A stretch of DNA of 64,000 nucleotides from the NCBI GenBank assembly GCA_030068075.1, contig CM057829.1, positions 79,233,132 through 79,297,131 of the forward strand, written 5' to 3'. Positions 54,002 to 60,000 of the stretch are shown here, piece after piece; the first letter of the stretch is position 1; each line of letters begins with the position of its first letter. The translations under genes were made by a program, and so were the position numbers. A model generated the notes under the pieces. It was given only the letters and a program-made list of their open reading frames with translations, did no database searches and was not told where the DNA came from. This stretch comes from Paguma larvata. Taxonomy: Eukaryota > Chordata > Mammalia > Carnivora > Viverridae.

Positions 54002-57000
54002 CTTAAGCAGGCTCCATGCCCAGAATAGAGCCCCATGCAAGGCTCCATCTCACAACCATGAATGAGATCATTACCTGAGCCAAAATCAAGAGTTGGATGC
54101 TTAACCGACTAAGCCATGCAGATGCCCCAAAAATTCCTAATTCTGAAGAGAGCACTGACTGGGGAAAGAAGTTATATTGGAACAATTTCTATCAATATTA
54201 GTCCTGCAAGGAAATTTAACAGATTTGGTCATGATTCACAGTGGCATGCTATGACATTTTCATCCGCTAAATGTCCCTAAAACCAAGCCCTCTAAAAATA
54301 ACACTCAAAAAAGTAGTCAGGGGGAGGGGAAGAGGGGAAAGGAAAAAAAGACACAGAGAGGGAGGGAGATAAAACATAAGAGACTCTCATGGGGCGCCTG
54401 GGTGGCTCAGTTGGTTAAGCGGCCAACTTTCGGCTCAGGTCATGATCTCGCGGTTTGTGAGTTCGAGCCCCGAGTCGGGCTCTGAGCTGATGGCTCGGAG
54501 CCTGGAGCCTGCTTCAGATTCTGTCTCTGCCCTTCCCCTGCTCATACTCTGTCTCTATGTCTCTTAAAAATAAATAAACATTAAAAAAAAAAAAACATAA
54601 GAGACTCTCAAAGACTAAGAGGGAGGTGAGGGAGGTGAGGGAGGTGAGGGAGGTGAGGGAGGTGAGGGAGGTGAGGGAGGTGAGGGAGGTGAGGGAGGTG
54701 AGGGAGGGGGAGAGGGGGTGATGGACATTAAAGAGGGCACGTGTTGGGATGAACACTGGGTGTTATATGTGAACCAATCTGAAAATAACTATTATAAAAT
54801 AAAAAAAAAGAAAGGTATTTCATAATGAAAATAAAAAAAAAAGTAGATAGTAAGTGGTTATACTGTGAAGAAAAAGAAACATCACCTACAAAACGAATTA
54901 AAAAAACCTGCAACTGTCCTGGACATGTTATATAGAAACAGATACTTGTGGGTTGGGGGAAAAAACCTCCAGAGAGAATATCATTTCAGGAACTTTCTCT
55001 TGAAGAGATAATCTGGAAAACTGGGTTAGAAGAATCATATTTAAGAAAAGAAGAGGGGCGCTGGGGTGGCTCTGTCGGTTAAGCAAGCACCTGACTCTCG
55101 ATTGTACAGCTCAGGTCATCTCAAGGTCGTGAAATCCAGATCAAGCCCTGTGGTCGGGCTCTGTGCTGGGCGTGGAGCCTGCTTAAGATTCTCTCCTCCT
55201 CGGCCCCTGAGGGAGATGAGGAAGAAAGGGTGCTTGGGTGGCTCAGTGGGTTAAGCATCCGACTATTGAGCTCAGCTCAGGTCTTGATCACAGGGTCCTG
55301 AGTTCCAGCCCCACTATGGATTCCACACTGAGTGTGCGGACTACTTTAAAAAAGAAAAAAGATATTTAGCCTTTTTTTTTTTTTAAGTAAGCTCTACACC
55401 CAATGTGGGACTTGAACTCACAACCCCGAGATCAAGAGTCACATGCTCTATCAACTGAGTCAGCCAGGTAATCTCAGTGTTTAACTTTAAAACAAGTAAT
55501 GGTACCAGTTTACACAATGTCTGAGACCTCTGGTTGCCACATAACTTCACCACCACACAGTATAGTCAGTTGAAATTTAAGCCATTTTAGAAGAGGGGGA
55601 GTGAAATCTGATGCTTTTACCTGAATTTCCCTGATGCCAAGGATGTTGAGAATTTTTACAAGTGTTTAATGGCCATTCATTTATCATCTGTTGTGATGTT
55701 TGTTTAATCTTTTATCCATTTTTAAATTGGGCTGTTCACACACTAACTGTGTTGCTAGCTACTAAGTTTTTGTATATGCTCTGTATCAGCTTGAGGAAGT
55801 TTTATTCTATTCCTAACTTGTTTCTGTTCTATTCCTAGCTTGTTTTTCTTGAGTGGGCTTTGGTAGTTTATATTCTTCAAACATTGATTTGATCTAAATT
55901 GCTCATATTAGTTACTTTTTTTTTTGAGAGAGAGAGAGAGAGAGAGAGACAGTGCAAGTGGTACAGGGGCAGACAGAGAGGGGAGACACCAGGCTCCAAA
56001 GCATCTCCAGGCTCTGAGCTATCTGCAGAGTCCGAGCAGGGCTCGAACCCACAAACTGTGAGATTATAACCTGAGCCAAAGTCGGGCACTCAGGTGCCAC
56101 CCACCAATTTGTTTAAATTATGATTCAGTTCAAACGATTTTCTGACTCAGTGATTTTTCTTTAACCATCTCTTTTTTTTAATTTTGTTACTTAATTTTTA
56201 ACACTTAGGTATTTTTGCCACTATCTTTTGGGTTTTTTTTTCCCCTAATTTAATTCCATTGGGATCATTGAATATATCACGCATGATTTTAATTCCCCTA
56301 AATTTATTGAAACTTGTTTACTGAATCAGAATATGGTCTATCTTGGGGAATGTTCCAGATGTGCAGAACATGTATTCTACAGTTATTGAGCACAGCAATC
56401 TATGATTTTTTTTTTAAGTTTATTTTTTTTGAGATAAAGACAGTAAGAGAGCAAGAGAGAGCTTGAGCTGGGGAGGGGCAGAGACAGAGAGGGAGACATA
56501 GAATCCAAAGTAGGCTCCAGGCTCTGAGGTGTCAGCACAGAGCCCAACATGGGTTCGAACCCATGAATCATGAGATCATGACCTGAGCTGAAGTCAGAGG
56601 ATTAACAGACTGAGCCACCCAGGCGCCCCAGGCACAGCAATCTAGAAATGTTGATTAGGTCAAGTTTGTTGATAGTAGGTCTTCTACATGCTTAATGATT
56701 TTCTGTATTTGTTCTATCAATTAATCAGGATAGAGTGTCAAAGTCTCCAATTATAATTGTGAATTTGTCTATTTTTCCTTTTCTGTCACTTTTCGATTCA
56801 CACATTTTGACACTCTGTTATTAGGTGCATATGTACTTAGAGTTTCTTTCTTAATTTTGCACTACTGATATTTGGAGCTGGATAATACCTTGTGGAAGCT
56901 ATCCCGTGCATTGTAACATATTCAGCAGCATCTCTGGCCCCTAAACACCATATGCCAGAAGCAACCCCACCAACCCCACACATCCCATTTTGGCTGTGAT

Positions 57001-60000
57001 AACCAAAAATGTCTCCGGATTTGCCCTTGGGAGCAAAACTGCCCCAGTTGAGAACCACTGGACTGAATTTAAAAATGTTTCAAACAAAAAATGTAATTAA
57101 GTTAAGAGAAAAAAATGTTTCTTTCATTTTTAAAGAACAAATTTTCAAAAAATATATAACACTTCATATACCATTTTAGAAAGCTTGAATTTTTATTATA
57201 GAGATAATAGGGAGCTTTTACACAGAATGGTGACAAATTCAGATGTCCTAATAATGACCAGAATACGGAGCCCATAGAGAAAAAAATTAAGTTAGTGGTT
57301 GCCTGCGGGGCTGTGGGAGAGCACAGTGACTGGGGTGGGAAGGGGGGGTGCTGATAGCTAAAAGGTATGGGGGCTTCTTTTTGAAATAATGAAAATGTCA
57401 GGGCACCTGGTGGCCCAGTAGAAAAAGCATGCAACTCTTGTTCTCGGGGTCATGAGTTCGAGTCCCATGTTGGGCACAGAGATTACCTAAATAAATTAAA
57501 AAAAAAAAAGAAGGGTTCCTGTGTGGCTCAGTCGGTTAGGCATACAATTCTTGATCTTGGCTCAGGTCATGATCTTAAGGTTCTAGCCCTCATGAGGGGT
57601 GAGTTTAAGCCCCACATTCGGGTCTACGCTGGCAGTATGGGGCCTGCTTGGGATTTTCTCTCTCCCTCCCTCTCTCTGCCCCTCCCCTGCTTGCACTCTG
57701 TCTCTCTCAAATAAACTTTTTAAAAAATTAAAAAATAAAAAAAAATTACAAAAGAATGAAAATGTCTAAATATCACAGTTTAAAACCGGTAACAGTTGCA
57801 CTCACCTGTGAACACAGCAAAAACCAATGACTTGCGCGATTAAATGAAGTAAATGGTATCTGAATTATATCTCAATAAAGCCGTTTTTAAAAATTATTAT
57901 ACTGGGGTGCATGGGTGGCTCAGTCAGTGGAGCGTCCAACTTCAACTCAAGTCATGATCTCATGGTTTGAGTTTGAGCCCCATATTGGGCTCTCTGCTAT
58001 TAGCACTGAGCCCACTTCAGATCCTCCCTCCCCCTCCTTCACTCACTCAAGGACTCTCTCTCTCATAAAAATAAACACACAGGGGCGCCTGGGTGGCTCA
58101 GTTGGTTAAGCGGCCGACTTCAGCTCAGGTTATGATCTCCCGGTCTGTGAGTTCAAGCCCCGAGTCGGGCTCTGTGCTGATGGCTCAGAGCCTGGAGCCT
58201 GCTTCGGATTCTGTGTCTCCCTCTCTCTCTGCCCTTCCCCTGCTCACGCTCTGTCTCTATGTCTCTCAAAAATAAAAAAATAAAAAAATAAAAGTTAAAA
58301 AATTAAAGAAAAAAATAAACACACACAAAAAAATTATTATATTTTTGCTCACATGTACTGATTACTGTTTTTGTTTTCTTTTAATGTTTATTTACTGAAA
58401 GAGACAGACAGACCGTGCATGGAGGAGGGGCAGAGAGAGACACAGAATCCAAAGCAGGCTGCAGGCTCCCAGCTGTCAGCACAAAGCCCAACATGGGGCT
58501 CAAACCCATGAACCACAAGATCATGACCTAAGCCGAAGTCAGACACCCCTGACTATCTACCTTGCGCCAGGCATTTTGATAAGTTCCTCACATGCATTAT
58601 CTGGATCTCACTACAACCTTATTTATAGCAATAATAATTAAAAACCACTTTTATTTTTCTTTAACGTTTATTTTTGAGAGACACAGAGCACAAGCAGGGG
58701 CAGGGCAGAGAGGGAGACACAGAATTCGAAGCAGCTTCAGGCTCTGAACTGTCAGCCCAGAGCCGGACATGGGGCACGAACTCACGAACCATGTGAGACC
58801 ATGACCTGAGCTGAAGTCGAACGTTTAACCGACTGAGCCACCCAGGCGCCCCTAAAAACCACTTTTATAAACAGTGCTTACTATAGTTTAGGCATCTAGT
58901 CCTCACAGCAACCCATAAAGTAGGTAATATTATACCCATTTTACAGATAAAGAAGCTGAAAAATAAAAAAGGAGTTAAGGTCACAAAGCAGGGAGAACCA
59001 GGAATCCATGTCACAGTCTGGTTCCAGAGCCGCTCCAACTATGTAGTAGCTACCACATGTAATATATCAAGAAATTATGACTCAGGAGAGTTAAGTAACT
59101 TGTTCAAGGCACCAAAAGCAATTATGTAAAAGAGAACTTGATCTTTAGCCATACTTCTGTTCCAATATCCATGCATGCTCTTAAGCATTCTGCTCCTCCT
59201 GAACACAGACAGGGATCAAGGAGGTAAGGATGTGCAATATTATGATTTGTAATAACACATTTTTGTTTGGTCCCTAACCCCATTCCAGGCACAGAGCTCC
59301 TAAAACCTTTGCAATTTCCTGTGAGCAGAGTGAAAAAGGTGTCTTTTGTTACGTTAAGGAGATGAATTTTGTGGGGTTTTTTGTTGTTGCTGTGGTGGTG
59401 GTGAAGTAACCTCTAAACCCAACCAGGTGCTTGAGTTCACTATCCTGAGATCAACAGTCGCAAGCTCTACCTACTGAGCCAGCCAGGTGCCCCTAGTAGG
59501 TGAATTTTTCAAAGCACCCAAGGATGAAACTGACTGTCACGAGAACCAATCAAATGATTACTGTTGGAACTTTGAGTCCCAGTCCCACCCCCACCCCCAC
59601 CTCCAGGGCCAGGTGTGGGTCAATGAGTTCCAACGCCTATGCCTAAAGATTTCATCAATCATACCTATGTAATGAAGCCTCCATAGACACCCAAAGGGAC
59701 TTGGTCAGGAGAGCTTCCAGGTTGGTAAAAACATGGATATGTGGAGAGAGTGTCACCTCTGGAGAGGGCATGGACGCTCTGTACTCCTCACATACCTTGT
59801 CCTGTGCATGTTTTCCATCTGGCAGTTCCTGAATTCTATCCTTTTATGATAAACCAGATATCTAGTAAGTAAAATGTTTCTCTGAGTTCTGTGAGCCACT
59901 CTAGCAAATTAATCAAACCCAAGGAGAGGGTTGTAGGAACTTCAATCCACTGGCAGAAGTGCAGGACTTTCAAATGGCATCAGAGATGGGGGGTGCAGTT

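Larger units (their letters stand above)
54310..54830 (+). mobile_element. LINE-1 3' UTR, split by a SINE, with a minisatellite
   Basis: L1 3' UTR pieces: AGACACAGAGAGGGAGGGAG, ACATAAGAGACTCTCA, GGTGATGGACATTAAAGAGG, AACACTGGGTGTTATATGTG, then an A-rich end. A SINE (54391-54591) interrupts it and a 9-bp tandem array lies inside it. Confidence 0.88.
55615..56840 (-). mobile_element. old LINE-1 ORF2 remnant, minus orientation, with two nested SINEs
   Basis: Reverse L1 landmarks in order: AATGGCCATTCATTTATCAT, TTTTTAAATTGGGCTGTTC, TATCAGCTTGAGGAAGTTTT, ATATGGTCTATCTTGGGGAA, and AAGTCTCCAATTATAATTGT. The frame is broken throughout. SINEs lie at 55912-56101 and 56406-56629. Confidence 0.75.
57230..57895 (+). 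mobile_element. old LINE-1 3' end split by two SINEs
   Basis: Left part (57230-57400, AGTTAGTGGTTGCCTGCGGG) and right part (57745-57895, ATCACAGTTTAAAACCGGTA and TATATCTCAATAAAG) form one 3' end. AATGAAAATGTC at both junctions marks the SINE insertion. Confidence 0.7.

Noticed and set aside
54514..54756. Frame encoding repeated Ser-Leu-Thr
   Set aside because: Reverse translation of the 9-bp minisatellite in an L1 3' UTR.
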